DNA of 64,000 bases from contig JADJRL010000003.1 of NCBI GenBank assembly GCA_016712225.1, positions 186,001 through 250,000 on the forward strand, given 5' to 3'. Of the stretch, positions 17,935-26,751 are shown piece by piece. Each line of letters begins with the position of its first letter. Positions within the stretch are counted from its first letter, which is position 1. The notes beneath the pieces were generated by a model. The model ran no database searches and was not told the DNA's origin. It was given only the letters and a program-made list of their open reading frames with translations. Origin of the DNA: Candidatus Defluviibacterium haderslevense. Lineage in GTDB: Bacteria; Bacteroidota; Bacteroidia; Chitinophagales; Saprospiraceae. The position numbers and the translations under genes are program-made.

Positions 17935-20139
17935 ATGAAATTAATTGGAGTTATATTTTTCCTTATTTGTTGTATCGAATCATCTATTATTGCACAGAAT
18001 ATATATGATGCCAGACAATCTGTAATTATGCAAGCTGTAGTACAAGATAGCCCAGCACAAATTAAATTAAGCTGGGTCCTAGATACTGCTAATGGCGGAT
18101 ACACTATATGGAGAAAATCCATACTTGATCAAGTTTGGGGTGATAGCCTAGTTTATCTAAATTCTAAAAGTACTTCATGGACAGATACTTCAATACAACA
18201 AGGTATTGGTTATGAATATCAAGTACTGAAAAGCTTACCTGCATTTCCAACTGGCGAAGGCGGTCAAAACTTTGGTGCAGGCAATATTTATTCAGGTATT
18301 AAAATTCCTCCAACACATCATAGGGGTGCTTGTTTGGTTGTAATAGATCGCACTTATAAAAATACACTTGCATTTGAAATTTCTCGTTTATTGGATGATT
18401 TACTTTACGATGGTTGGATTCCTGACACTGTTTTTGTAGATAAGAATGATGCTGTTGATCAAGTAAAAAATGGCATACTTGATTGGGCTAAAAAAAATCC
18501 TGATACCCATCAGACATTATTCTTATTAGGTCGAATACCCGTGCCCTATTCAGGCGAAATTGCTCCTGATGGACATAATAGCGATCATCGTGGTGCATGG
18601 CCTTGTGATGGATATTATGGCACTATAGATGGCCTATGGACTGACCAAACGGTCAAAACGACAGCAGCAGCAAGTTCAAGAAATGATAATATCCCTGGAG
18701 ATGGAAAATTTGATAATAATTTTTTTCCATCAAAAGTTCAATTACAAATTGGAAGGGTAGATTTTAGCAATATGAATAAATTTTCTGAATCAGAAGAACA
18801 ACTGCTTAGACGTTATTTAGATAAAAACCATGCTTGGCGAATTGGAAAAATGCAAATGATGGAACAAGGTCTTGTGGATAATAATTTTCCTTCTAGTGAA
18901 GAAGGATTAGGACAATCTGGGTGGAAGAATTTCGCAGCTATGTTTGGAATTTCAAATGTAAAAGATTTACAATACAGACAGACACTTTCCAAGCAGTCAT
19001 TTCTCTGGTCGTATGGCTGTGGTGGTGGTGGTCCTGAAAGTGCCTCTGACATTTCAAGTACTACAAATTTTACGACAGATTCTCTGCTATCCATTTTCAC
19101 AATGTTGTTTGGTTCCTATTTTGGGGATTGGGATTATCCAAATAATTTCTTACGTGGTGCAATTGCATCAAAAACATGCTTAGCCAGTACATGGGGCAAT
19201 AGACCAAATTGGTTTTTCCAACACATGGCTCTAGGAGAAACTATAGGCTATTCTACACAACTTACTATGAATAATAGAGGTCTTTATACTCCTCGATATT
19301 ATGGAGGATATGTTTCTACGGCGCTTATGGGTGACCCGACTATTCGGATGCATGTGTTGCCTCCAGTAGAGCATTTCAAAGCAAGACAAGAAGGCCTTCA
19401 AATAAGATTAGATTGGGTAGCGCCAAAAGCAGCAACTGGATTTTTTATATATAGAAAATATGCTTCCGACAGTGTGTATCATTTACTCAATATACAAGCA
19501 GTAGATGACACTTCATTTATTGATGCTTGTGTTGAAAAAGGTCTGATCCATTATATGGTTAGGTGTTCTGCATTAAAAACTACAGGGAGTGGTAGTTATT
19601 ATAATTTGAGTGCTGGTGTCATCACCACTATAGTAAATGATACCTCATCTATTCATATTGAGTCAGAAATAACACATGCCAATGCAGGTCAATCCAATGG
19701 ATCCATAAAAATAATACCAATTGGAGGATGTGCTCCATATACCTACCTGTGGGAAACAGGTGAAACCACATCTGAACTTTCCAACTTGTCGTCTGGAACA
19801 TATTGTCTTACAGTAAGCGATTGTATGAATTGTACCATGACATATTGTGGTACAGTTAATTTAAATACCCCAATTCATGAATTACAACATCTTACTTCAT
19901 ACAAACTCTTTCCAAATCCAACCAATAATCACTTCAATTTAAAACTAACATTTGATGAAATACAAAAACTTCAACTCTCTATTACAGACATTAATGGCAT
20001 AAAATTAGCAACCAAACAAGCATTTGGAAAAGACATTAACTTGAATTGGGATGTTGAATTTCTTTCGTCAGGTTACTATTGGTTACGCATTGAAAATGGA
20101 TTAGAACATGTTACAATTCCATTTACAAAAACCAGATAA
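17935..20139 (+). CDS. Secreted T9SS protein with C25-like region, SprB repeat and sorting domain
   Basis: 734 residues from the ATG at 17935 (signal peptide ending near IIAQN); upstream in-frame ATGs at 17854 and 17923 would place extra residues before the signal. Order: an FN3-like strand pair (SPAQIKLSWVLDT), a gingipain/C25-like region of about 380 residues (LFLLGRIPVP, IGRVDFSNM, ending STALMGDPTIRMH), a second FN3-like part, one SprB repeat (NAGQSNGSIKI, GCAPYTYLWETGE, SSGTYCLTV) and a T9SS type A sorting domain (FPNPTNN, SSGYYWLRI). Where C25 peptidases have their His-Gly motif, this protein has SYGCGGGG, and no catalytic Cys is evident, so it may be inactive. Confidence 0.8.
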   Translation: MKLIGVIFFLICCIESSIIAQNIYDARQSVIMQAVVQDSPAQIKLSWVLDTANGGYTIWRKSILDQVWGDSLVYLNSKSTSWTDTSIQQGIGYEYQVLKSLPAFPTGEGGQNFGAGNIYSGIKIPPTHHRGACLVVIDRTYKNTLAFEISRLLDDLLYDGWIPDTVFVDKNDAVDQVKNGILDWAKKNPDTHQTLFLLGRIPVPYSGEIAPDGHNSDHRGAWPCDGYYGTIDGLWTDQTVKTTAAASSRNDNIPGDGKFDNNFFPSKVQLQIGRVDFSNMNKFSESEEQLLRRYLDKNHAWRIGKMQMMEQGLVDNNFPSSEEGLGQSGWKNFAAMFGISNVKDLQYRQTLSKQSFLWSYGCGGGGPESASDISSTTNFTTDSLLSIFTMLFGSYFGDWDYPNNFLRGAIASKTCLASTWGNRPNWFFQHMALGETIGYSTQLTMNNRGLYTPRYYGGYVSTALMGDPTIRMHVLPPVEHFKARQEGLQIRLDWVAPKAATGFFIYRKYASDSVYHLLNIQAVDDTSFIDACVEKGLIHYMVRCSALKTTGSGSYYNLSAGVITTIVNDTSSIHIESEITHANAGQSNGSIKIIPIGGCAPYTYLWETGETTSELSNLSSGTYCLTVSDCMNCTMTYCGTVNLNTPIHELQHLTSYKLFPNPTNNHFNLKLTFDEIQKLQLSITDINGIKLATKQAFGKDINLNWDVEFLSSGYYWLRIENGLEHVTIPFTKTR

Positions 20140-20195
20140 TAGCATCATGAAGTTTTAAAAATAAAAATTGATCAGCATTATAATAGGAATATATA

Positions 20196-20217
20196 AAAAG
20201 GGTGTTTTTCCCCTTTT
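20196..20217 (+). terminator. Stem-loop terminator after the T9SS gene
   Basis: AAAAGGG pairs with CCCTTTT over an 8-nt T-rich loop, followed by TATAATTTAT, about 55 bp after the stop. It contains GGGTGTTTTTCCCC, the reverse complement of a 14-mer that recurs at 23811. Confidence 0.55.
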
Positions 20218-20442
20218 ATAATTTATCAGTTGCCATTACTTTTACATCAACAAATTATAACCCATTAAATTTAAAATGGTGTCGAAATTAATTTGATTTT
20301 AGCTCATAGATACAAGTAGAATCGATAAAAATAATACATCAAATTAACCATACTCAGTCTAATGTACTACCAGAACATAGCCATATTCCCAAACGTATTT
20401 CGCTAAGCTTACATCTTTTAACTGTGGTTAATTCATTCCGAT

Positions 20443-20504
20443 CAGGGGCCAATAAGCCCCTGCTTTGGATGCTTTGATGTATATAATCAGAGTTCCTTGC
20501 TCTG
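20443..20504. repeat. Two small hairpins in the gap before repeat R1a
   Basis: CAGGGGC-CAATAA-GCCCCTG (20443-20462) and CAGAG-N7-CTCTG (20488-20504). No T run follows either, so they do not look like terminators. The remaining sequence from 20218 to 20573 holds no gene. Confidence 0.4.
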
Positions 20505-20573
20505 TTCAAGATCACTTGGACATCTATTGAGCTATCCCTAAATTAATTTCAATTAATATTTGATTATAAATAG

Positions 20574-20838
20574 TAGTCATAGAAATTTGGATCGGCCTTA
20601 AGGGATAAGCCGTTAAAAAATGATGGAATTAAACCGTTAAAAATTCAAAACTGTATGAGCTCAACAGTATACAAAACAAAAGAACAGGAAAGCGAGGTGA
20701 GCAAGTGTGATGCCAAGCAAAAGAAAGAAGGCAAAAGGCGAGTTTTTTGAATTTAGGTTTAATGGAATCATTTTAGGCTTAGACCTTACAGCCTAGAATT
20801 TTTGGTTCTTTTTTTTCATGAAAAAAGAACAAAAAGTT
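20574..20838 (+). repeat. Dispersed repeat R1, family A, copy 1
   Basis: About 265 bp. Starts TAGTCATAGAAATTTGG, ends CATGAAAAAAGAACAAAAAG. Its core is nearly identical to the copy at 46961-47220. The same 5' and 3' ends also bound two elements with a different core (26752 and 60583). Near its 3' end AGGCT/AGCCT forms a stem and GTTCTTTTTT pairs with AAAAAAGAAC. No coding potential; sits between convergent genes. Confidence 0.85.
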
Positions 20839-20988
20839 GTCCATAAAAACAAGTTTTAAAACTATAACATAATGCCAAACAACCAAAATGACTGATTTAC
20901 CAATTATTTAGTTATGTTGGGCAGGTAATTCTGATTCTTAAGAAAATAATTCAAACAAAATACTAACTCACCATTTCTAAGATCCATC

Positions 20989-21648
20989 TTACCCAATCTT
21001 GAATAAATTCTTTCTAAAAGAATAAAGCACTAATCCTACCCTGGACTTGACATTTAATTTTTGAAACAAATGCTCGCGATACCCATCTATAGTTTTAGGA
21101 CTCAGAAACATCACATCAGCAATCTCCTTATAAGTCATTTCACTACAGCAGTGTTTCAAAAATTCCAGTTCTCTATCCTTGAGTACAATAGTTGAAACCT
21201 TCGGATCTGATGATTCGGATTTTCCAGAGATGTTTTTCATGAGGACACTGGCTATAAAATCAGAATAGTAGAATCCTTTATTTAATATACTGGTCATGGC
21301 AAACATTAATTCTTCGGGATCAGCATCTTTTAGCAAGTATCCCTTGGCACCAAGATTAAACATTTTAATAATGGATATTTCTTCATCATTCATGGTGAGC
21401 GTTAAGAATTTAAGCTCTGGATATTGTTGTTGCAGAACTTTGGCCACTTCCATACCATTCATGACCGGCATGTTGATATCCAATAATATGAGATCTGGTT
21501 TCACATCCAAGCCTGGCAATAAGTCTATCAACTCACGCCCATTTTTTAATACATGGGTAACATGGAACGCATCATCCTTTTCAATAATAGATTGAATAGC
21601 TTTTGCCAATATGATGTGATCGTCAACTAAAATAATTTGATAAGCCAT
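20989..21648 (-). CDS. LuxR/NarL-type response regulator
   Basis: 219 residues. Receiver domain with acidic pair VDD at 9-10, phosphoacceptor Asp57 in LILLDINMP, conserved Thr (TLTM) and Lys in GYLLKDAD. The C-terminal LuxR HTH (LKDRELEFLKHC, EMTYKEIADVMFLSPKTIDGYR, LFQKLNVKSRVGLVLYS) binds DNA. Last gene of a four-gene minus-strand operon: lipoprotein, polytopic membrane protein, kinase, regulator. Its start is 2 bp after the kinase stop. Target genes not shown by sequence; the divergent protease gene is a candidate. Confidence 0.95.
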   Translation of the reverse strand: MAYQIILVDDHIILAKAIQSIIEKDDAFHVTHVLKNGRELIDLLPGLDVKPDLILLDINMPVMNGMEVAKVLQQQYPELKFLTLTMNDEEISIIKMFNLGAKGYLLKDADPEELMFAMTSILNKGFYYSDFIASVLMKNISGKSESSDPKVSTIVLKDRELEFLKHCCSEMTYKEIADVMFLSPKTIDGYREHLFQKLNVKSRVGLVLYSFRKNLFKIG

Positions 21649-21650
21649 AA

Positions 21651-22427
21651 TTAATGAATTGGATATGTAATTTTAAATAAAGTTCCTTGTTCAGGATTAG
21701 ATACGATGTCAATGGAGCCACCGATGACTTTAATTCGTTGTAATATATGCAATAATCCAGATCCTGAATTTGGATTATTGTTTACTTCATTCATATCAAA
21801 TCCAATTCCATTGTCAGAAATATGAAAACAAATAAGGTCTGGTTTGAAAATCATTTGGATGTTTAATACACTGCATTGACTGTGTTTAATTGCATTGGTG
21901 ATAATCTCCTGAATCATTCTATAAATGATAATTTTAATATTACTATCTATAATCGGCTCTTCTCCTTCCTTTGAAACGATGCATTCCATGGATCCCAACT
22001 GATTGATCCTTCTTCGATCTCTTAATAAAATATGCTCAAAGGATTCCTGTATCCATTGGCTATGATCCAATACTTTTGACAGTGCACGCAGTTCTTCCAA
22101 TGCCTGAGAGATAGCATCGTAAGCTTGAAGGCTATGCTCTGTCGGATGTAATTTTGTTAAAGCATTGGAGTGAATTTTGGCTACCGTAATCAATTGTCCA
22201 ATGTTATCGTGTAATTCGTATCCGATGTGCTTTAAGGTTTGTTCTTGGATCTCCAATTCAGATTGCATGAGTGCATTTTTATGTCTTAGTTCTGCATCTT
22301 CCTTATCCTTGATAAATTTATTTTTATTTTTTTGGTAGTACAAATAAAATAAAACCAAAACCACCGTTAAAGCACAAAAAACACTGCACGACAATATAAT
22401 TCCAAATACTATGTCTTCTTCATCCAT
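21651..22427 (-). CDS. Histidine kinase of the HisKA_3/NarX-like class with minimal sensor
   Basis: 258 residues. One N-terminal membrane helix (about 5-30) with almost no periplasmic part, then a coiled-coil, the phosphoacceptor motif YELHDNIGQ, an N box IIYRMIQEIITNAIKHS and G boxes DNGIGFD and GSGLLHILQRI. Because the protein has no sensory domain, the input probably comes from the two proteins encoded just upstream in the operon; this is inference. It overlaps the membrane protein gene by 19 bp. Confidence 0.95.
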   Translation of the reverse strand: MDEEDIVFGIILSCSVFCALTVVLVLFYLYYQKNKNKFIKDKEDAELRHKNALMQSELEIQEQTLKHIGYELHDNIGQLITVAKIHSNALTKLHPTEHSLQAYDAISQALEELRALSKVLDHSQWIQESFEHILLRDRRRINQLGSMECIVSKEGEEPIIDSNIKIIIYRMIQEIITNAIKHSQCSVLNIQMIFKPDLICFHISDNGIGFDMNEVNNNPNSGSGLLHILQRIKVIGGSIDIVSNPEQGTLFKITYPIH

Positions 22428-23056
22428 ATAGCACCAATAATAAATAGAATGTACTGAATATATAATACAACATAAGTGATCACTTTATATACTATTCTAA
22501 GGGTAATACTATCTGATTCAACCAAATGATTAAAACCTGCCATCACAGGAATATTCATTAAATAATAAAAAAATAATCCAATAGAAACCCAGAATAATAA
22601 ATTCTTTTTTAAATCGATTATCAGATCACTTTTCATGGTTTCGATGACATACATACAAATAATTACACACATGATTACCGATCCAATACAAAAATTATAA
22701 GATGTGAATTGTTCGAATATTCGCTGAATAAAAATGATATTGAAAACCGAGAAGATACCCAAAAAAATGGCCGCATATAAGATGATTCTTTTATATGCGG
22801 CATTCTTAATTTGTTGATAATAAAAATAAAAATACAAAAACAAAATTACAGTTGAAAGTATACTATAATAAGCCTTATTATTAATTAATTGATATCGAGT
22901 TAATACATGTCCTCCAAAATCTTCAATAAATGTAAATAGCGCAATATACAACAATAAAATATGTTGATTTGCTATCAGTGTTCTCCTAAAATAATAAAAC
23001 ACCAATACAACTAAAAATTGCAATACAAATATGAATTCCTGCAGCACTAGATTCAA
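22409..23056 (-). CDS. Polytopic membrane protein, likely sensor partner of the kinase
   Basis: 215 residues with about seven hydrophobic segments and few charged residues. No family recognised. No ATG is available: an in-frame stop lies shortly upstream, and TTG at 23056 is the best start (GTG nine bases further is possible). It starts 4 bp after the lipoprotein stop and overlaps the kinase start by 19 bp, so all four genes are translationally tight. The position suggests a signal-receiving role for the sensor-poor kinase. Confidence 0.7.
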   Translation of the reverse strand: MNLVLQEFIFVLQFLVVLVFYYFRRTLIANQHILLLYIALFTFIEDFGGHVLTRYQLINNKAYYSILSTVILFLYFYFYYQQIKNAAYKRIILYAAIFLGIFSVFNIIFIQRIFEQFTSYNFCIGSVIMCVIICMYVIETMKSDLIIDLKKNLLFWVSIGLFFYYLMNIPVMAGFNHLVESDSITLRIVYKVITYVVLYIQYILFIIGAIWMKKT

Positions 23057-23060
23057 TTGA

Positions 23061-23723
23061 CTATTGATTTAATTGACCTCCAATTCCCAGACTATCTATA
23101 GTTTTGAACATCACTGGTGCTGTTTGGCATCCAGGAGGACATAATCCACCCATATTCAAAAAACTTAAACTACGAGTAAGTATGTCTGGATTGCTAAAAT
23201 CAATAGGTTTTGGCTTATGTGTTTGAGGGTCAAAATAATTTACATCAAATTCTTGCTCTACACCAGCCTTATCAATATAAGTAGGTGCTATAATTAATGC
23301 ATGGTAACCTCTTTTATCTAGACTAATTTGTTGCATATAGCTTGATTCAGCAACGCCGATAGGTGTTTGAGGATATACTGTATATATGCATCGAATGCCT
23401 TTGAGTTTGATGTCCAAATTATTTTCGATAATTTTTTTATTAATATAAGAAATAAAATTCACCACACTGTCTGCATTAAAAGTAATAGATCTTGAATCTA
23501 TAAAATTAGTGTCGTGTGTAACCCTATTTCTACCATTGATTACATTGATGCGTTCCATTTTATAGTTGTATACCATTTTGGCCACATCCATTGCTGGAAT
23601 CAATGGTACGTTTTGAACAACAGGAAGAGGAGGACAAGGATTAGCTGGACATCCCATAAATGTTAAGACCACAAACCCCGACATTACATAAAATACATAA
23701 TTAAGAAAAGTTGATTTCATCAT
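23061..23723 (-). CDS. Lipoprotein of unknown function, first gene of the two-component operon
   Basis: 220 residues with a lipoprotein signal ending in TFMGC; the mature part starts PANPCPPLP. No domain recognised. Central part has mixed strands and helices; two Cys near the end (GGLCPPGCQ) may form a disulfide. It may be the extracytoplasmic detector that acts through the membrane protein on the kinase (inference). The gene is divergent from the metzincin gene at 23962, with 238 bp between them. Confidence 0.7.
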   Translation of the reverse strand: MMKSTFLNYVFYVMSGFVVLTFMGCPANPCPPLPVVQNVPLIPAMDVAKMVYNYKMERINVINGRNRVTHDTNFIDSRSITFNADSVVNFISYINKKIIENNLDIKLKGIRCIYTVYPQTPIGVAESSYMQQISLDKRGYHALIIAPTYIDKAGVEQEFDVNYFDPQTHKPKPIDFSNPDILTRSLSFLNMGGLCPPGCQTAPVMFKTIDSLGIGGQLNQ

Positions 23724-23810
23724 AAAATTTGATTTAGTTGGTTAGTTATCGTATTTGACGGTTAAAATTAATCAACATAAGTGTTCATAGTTTATTTTTC
23801 CATCTAATAA

Positions 23811-23930
23811 GGGGAAAAACACCCCCACTACTTTACCAATTTCCCTGTTCAAACCATAGGAATTTCATCATTATAATAAGGGCTTTAACCTCTTGAAGCC
23901 AGTACCCTTGTAGCGACATCTTTGCAATAT
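23811..23930 (+). promoter_or_regulatory. Divergent regulatory region with GGGGAAAAACACCCCC and a promoter
   Basis: GGGGAAAAACACCCCC (23811-23826) shares a 14-mer, in inverse orientation, with the hairpin at 20200-20213. Further right, CATCTTTG near 23918 (seven of eight matches to TAnnTTTG) has a TTG about 21 bp upstream, facing the protease gene. A G/C-flanked A tract between divergent genes is a reasonable place for a LuxR-type regulator to bind; not proven. Confidence 0.4.
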
Positions 23931-23961
23931 TATTTTTTATTCATTTTAAAAACTATTTCAT

Positions 23962-26025
23962 ATGTGTAATGACTCTCATGTTTCCTTGGACGGAAATGAT
24001 GTATTTCCGCCACTCCCCGAACCAGTTAACTCCACTGATGCCAATTCCGTCACTTCCGAATTGGCAGATGGCCTACCTCAACTGGATCCGGTTATAGGTC
24101 CACCTATTCAGTTTGTTTTTAAATCCTTAAAAGCCGGATGTTATTTGGTTAACTACAAACCATTGAACAATCCCCTCAAAGCCTTTGATGGAACAATTCG
24201 AGTGGAGGGACACACCAATGGCAAAACAGCAAGTGGTGATTTGTATAACAGACCTGTTCGAATTATCCCTCGCCCTTTTCCTCAACCTCCTATCATTGGT
24301 TTAGGTTCTGCCCCTAATCCTGCTCAGGGCATTCCCATTCTGCCTAGAAATCAATACACTTATTATATAAGAATCACGTCCATTCTTGAATTCGCCACTG
24401 CGTTAAATTCATTTAATCTGGGATACGAATTGTATAAATATACAGCTCCAAACACTTGGGTTAAAGAAGGATCCTTCACTGCAAAAATGGTATGGATGAC
24501 CGCACCTCCGGGATATCCTTCACCTAAAAATTATTTAGAGGGCGATGTAAAAAACACAGCAGGAAATGTAGTCGGAAGATTAAAAATGGGTTGGATTTCC
24601 AATTATTTGAGAAAAGCCATCGTAGAAATAGATACGGTGAGTGGATCGGAAGCACCTCTGAATAATGCTGCAGGTGTTGATTGGACAACGGTCTTTAATG
24701 AAGTGGGTTGGGATGTACACACTTATTGCAGCAGCACTAATGTAGCACAAGCCAGCGGAAATTCTTGGTCTGATGCAGAAATGCACACAGCCATGTTAGC
24801 TAAAAGGGATGCAGCAAATCTCGACAAAGAATGGCGATATCACATCTTATCTGTCAAAAATTTAGATTCGACCCCAAGAGGCATCATGTATGATAATGGT
24901 GGAACCGATTCCAACAATATCCCACGTGAAGGTATCGGAATAGCCAGCCACTGGACCATTCCAAACACAGCTGAATGGGGATTGGTGGCAGGTCAACGCT
25001 CTGGTGCTTCAGCAAAAACATTTTTCAGAACCGCAGTGCATGAGATAGGACATGCCATGGGCTTACTACATAATACGGTTAATAATGGATTTATGAATAC
25101 CACAGATGTAATTGCTGCTAGTGCAACCCCTCCGGCGAATCCATTTCCGAATAATGTTATTTTTTCATACGCAGATGATGACAAAAGAAGATTGCGCCAT
25201 TATCCTGATATACATGTTCGTCCAGGTGGAACAGCGTTCGGAGCAGCGAGCATGTCCAATCCATTGATTTCTCCATTAGATGAGTCATTCAATTTAGATG
25301 GCCTTCAATTTACGGTTACACCCTTATTAGAAACCATTCCATTAGGTGCACCAGTTCGTGTTCATATTGAATTAAAAAATGGAATGGATCAGGATCTATT
25401 ACTTCCTTCAAACTTAACATTAAAAGGCGGAAATATTAAAGGAACTGTTGTTGGATCCAATGGACAGGTAAGAACTTTTTCTCCAATAATTATTTGTATG
25501 GATGATGAGCAACTGGAAATTTTAAAAGTTGGAAAATCAATCCAATCAGATCTTACTCTATTAAGAGGTAAAGAAGGTGCCTTATTTCCAAATGCCGGCA
25601 TGTATACCATTCAGGTTATTTTGCATTGGGATGTTGATGGATTTCCAGTAGAAATCAAATCAAGTGCTACGGTAATGGTTACTCCTGTAGTCGATGAAGC
25701 GCATGCTATTGCTGCTATGAAAACTTTATCTACACCAGATCTTTTATTAACGCTTGCATTTGGTGGTGATCATTTAAAAGATGGTGTTGAAGCGCTGCAT
25801 GTAGCTTTGAAAAACAAAACTTTAAGGCCACATTTTTCATATTCTGAATCTAAGCGAATTGCAAAGCCTTACTTCAAACGCAAAGCTGATCTTAAGAAAG
25901 CAGCTGAAATGATAACTACAGATACGGTAATGTCCAAAACAGAAGTATCGAAAGCAAAAATACTGTTCAAAGATTTAGAAGCTCCTGCAAAAAAATCAGT
26001 GAACTCGATACTTGATGCAAAATAA
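23962..26025 (+). CDS. Metzincin-type zinc metalloprotease, no obvious signal peptide
   Basis: 687 residues. The zinc site HEIGHAMGLLH is complete (His360, Glu361, His364, His370), followed by a Met-turn candidate GFMNT (Met378), which defines the metzincin clan. The N-terminal 350 residues hold beta-rich stretches, including ITSILEFATALNSFNLGYE. After the catalytic part comes an immunoglobulin-like segment (about 430-590) and a basic helical tail. The N-terminus, MCNDSHVSLD, lacks a signal, unlike most proteases here, so it is cytosolic or exported by another route. Divergent from the two-component operon. Confidence 0.8.
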   Translation: MCNDSHVSLDGNDVFPPLPEPVNSTDANSVTSELADGLPQLDPVIGPPIQFVFKSLKAGCYLVNYKPLNNPLKAFDGTIRVEGHTNGKTASGDLYNRPVRIIPRPFPQPPIIGLGSAPNPAQGIPILPRNQYTYYIRITSILEFATALNSFNLGYELYKYTAPNTWVKEGSFTAKMVWMTAPPGYPSPKNYLEGDVKNTAGNVVGRLKMGWISNYLRKAIVEIDTVSGSEAPLNNAAGVDWTTVFNEVGWDVHTYCSSTNVAQASGNSWSDAEMHTAMLAKRDAANLDKEWRYHILSVKNLDSTPRGIMYDNGGTDSNNIPREGIGIASHWTIPNTAEWGLVAGQRSGASAKTFFRTAVHEIGHAMGLLHNTVNNGFMNTTDVIAASATPPANPFPNNVIFSYADDDKRRLRHYPDIHVRPGGTAFGAASMSNPLISPLDESFNLDGLQFTVTPLLETIPLGAPVRVHIELKNGMDQDLLLPSNLTLKGGNIKGTVVGSNGQVRTFSPIIICMDDEQLEILKVGKSIQSDLTLLRGKEGALFPNAGMYTIQVILHWDVDGFPVEIKSSATVMVTPVVDEAHAIAAMKTLSTPDLLLTLAFGGDHLKDGVEALHVALKNKTLRPHFSYSESKRIAKPYFKRKADLKKAAEMITTDTVMSKTEVSKAKILFKDLEAPAKKSVNSILDAK

Positions 26026-26087
26026 AAGTTTAGAAATAATTATCGTTTTGTTTGTTAAAATTAGTGTTATTTTGGTGTAACTATTCA

Positions 26088-26224
26088 GGTCTAAGCCCAG
26101 TAGGGGCGACCCATTTGTTGCGACGGATAAAATCCGTAGCTAAAAGTAAATAGATAATGTTTTTGGTAACATTTTTGCCTGATTTTGCAAAAATGATGAC
26201 AAAAATATAACGTACTTATTGTGA
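26088..26224 (+). repeat. Dispersed repeat R2, copy 1
   Basis: About 137 bp, aligning with 28463-28600. Shared stretches include GTAGGGGCGA, GCGACGGATAAAATCCGT, a TTTTGC-x-TGATTTTGC segment and AATGATGACAAAAA. In this copy the central stem is imperfect. Together the two copies flank the 26.3-28.4 kb cassette as direct repeats. Confidence 0.75.
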
Positions 26225-26243
26225 CCTGAAAAGTTACATTTTG

Positions 26244-26269
26244 GGTGCAGTATAAAGTTGTACTGCACC
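26244..26269 (+). promoter_or_regulatory. 9-bp stem-loop just before the 26280 gene
   Basis: GGTGCAGTA pairs with TACTGCACC over an 8-nt loop. It ends 10 bp before the ATG at 26280 and 31 bp before the ATG at 26301. There is no T run after it, so it is more likely a translational or protein-binding element than a terminator. Confidence 0.4.
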
Positions 26270-26279
26270 TCTAAATAAC

Positions 26280-26609
26280 ATGCCACTTAAAGAAATTCTT
26301 ATGAGTACTACACATATAAAATCAATAGTCGGAGTTTGGACCAAAACTTCTAATGAAACATCCGAACATAACTATCCGGAGAAAATTAGCTTTACAGAAA
26401 ATGGACTATTCCATGCTATTGACAAACCTGAATCAATCTTCTATATTTGGGATGTTGGCACTTTTGAATTCAAAGGAAAATCGAAAATATTAATTTCATG
26501 TGCGAATGATAAAATCATAGCATATGGAATTAAATTTTCAAAAGACAAACAAGATATTACAATCATTGATGAGCATCAAAGCAAGATTCAATATCACAAA
26601 TCCAACTAA
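26280..26609 (+). CDS. Small lipocalin-like protein of unknown function
   Basis: 109 residues (102 if the second ATG at 26301 is used, which would put the conserved-looking IVGVWTK near the N-terminus). Pattern: I-V-G-V-W, then beta strands KISFTENGLFHAI, YIWDVGTFEFKG, KILISCANDK, IKFSKDKQDITIID. This is the usual look of small lipocalin-like barrels. No signal peptide. It lies between repeat R2 copy 1 and repeat R1c. Confidence 0.5.
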   Translation: MPLKEILMSTTHIKSIVGVWTKTSNETSEHNYPEKISFTENGLFHAIDKPESIFYIWDVGTFEFKGKSKILISCANDKIIAYGIKFSKDKQDITIIDEHQSKIQYHKSN

Positions 26610-26751
26610 GATTTATTTCTGATTTAGTTAATCCTTTTATTGCATTTCATTAAGGCTGTAAGTTCAGAACTTATTGCCCTGTTCAAGAATATATGATCAT
26701 CCATTGCCCAAATTAGTAAATTAAAATCGAGTAAAAATATATAAGCATAAG

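Noticed and set aside
20574..20838. R1 elements as insertion sequences
   Set aside because: About 250 bp and no reading frame for a transposase; at most non-autonomous elements.
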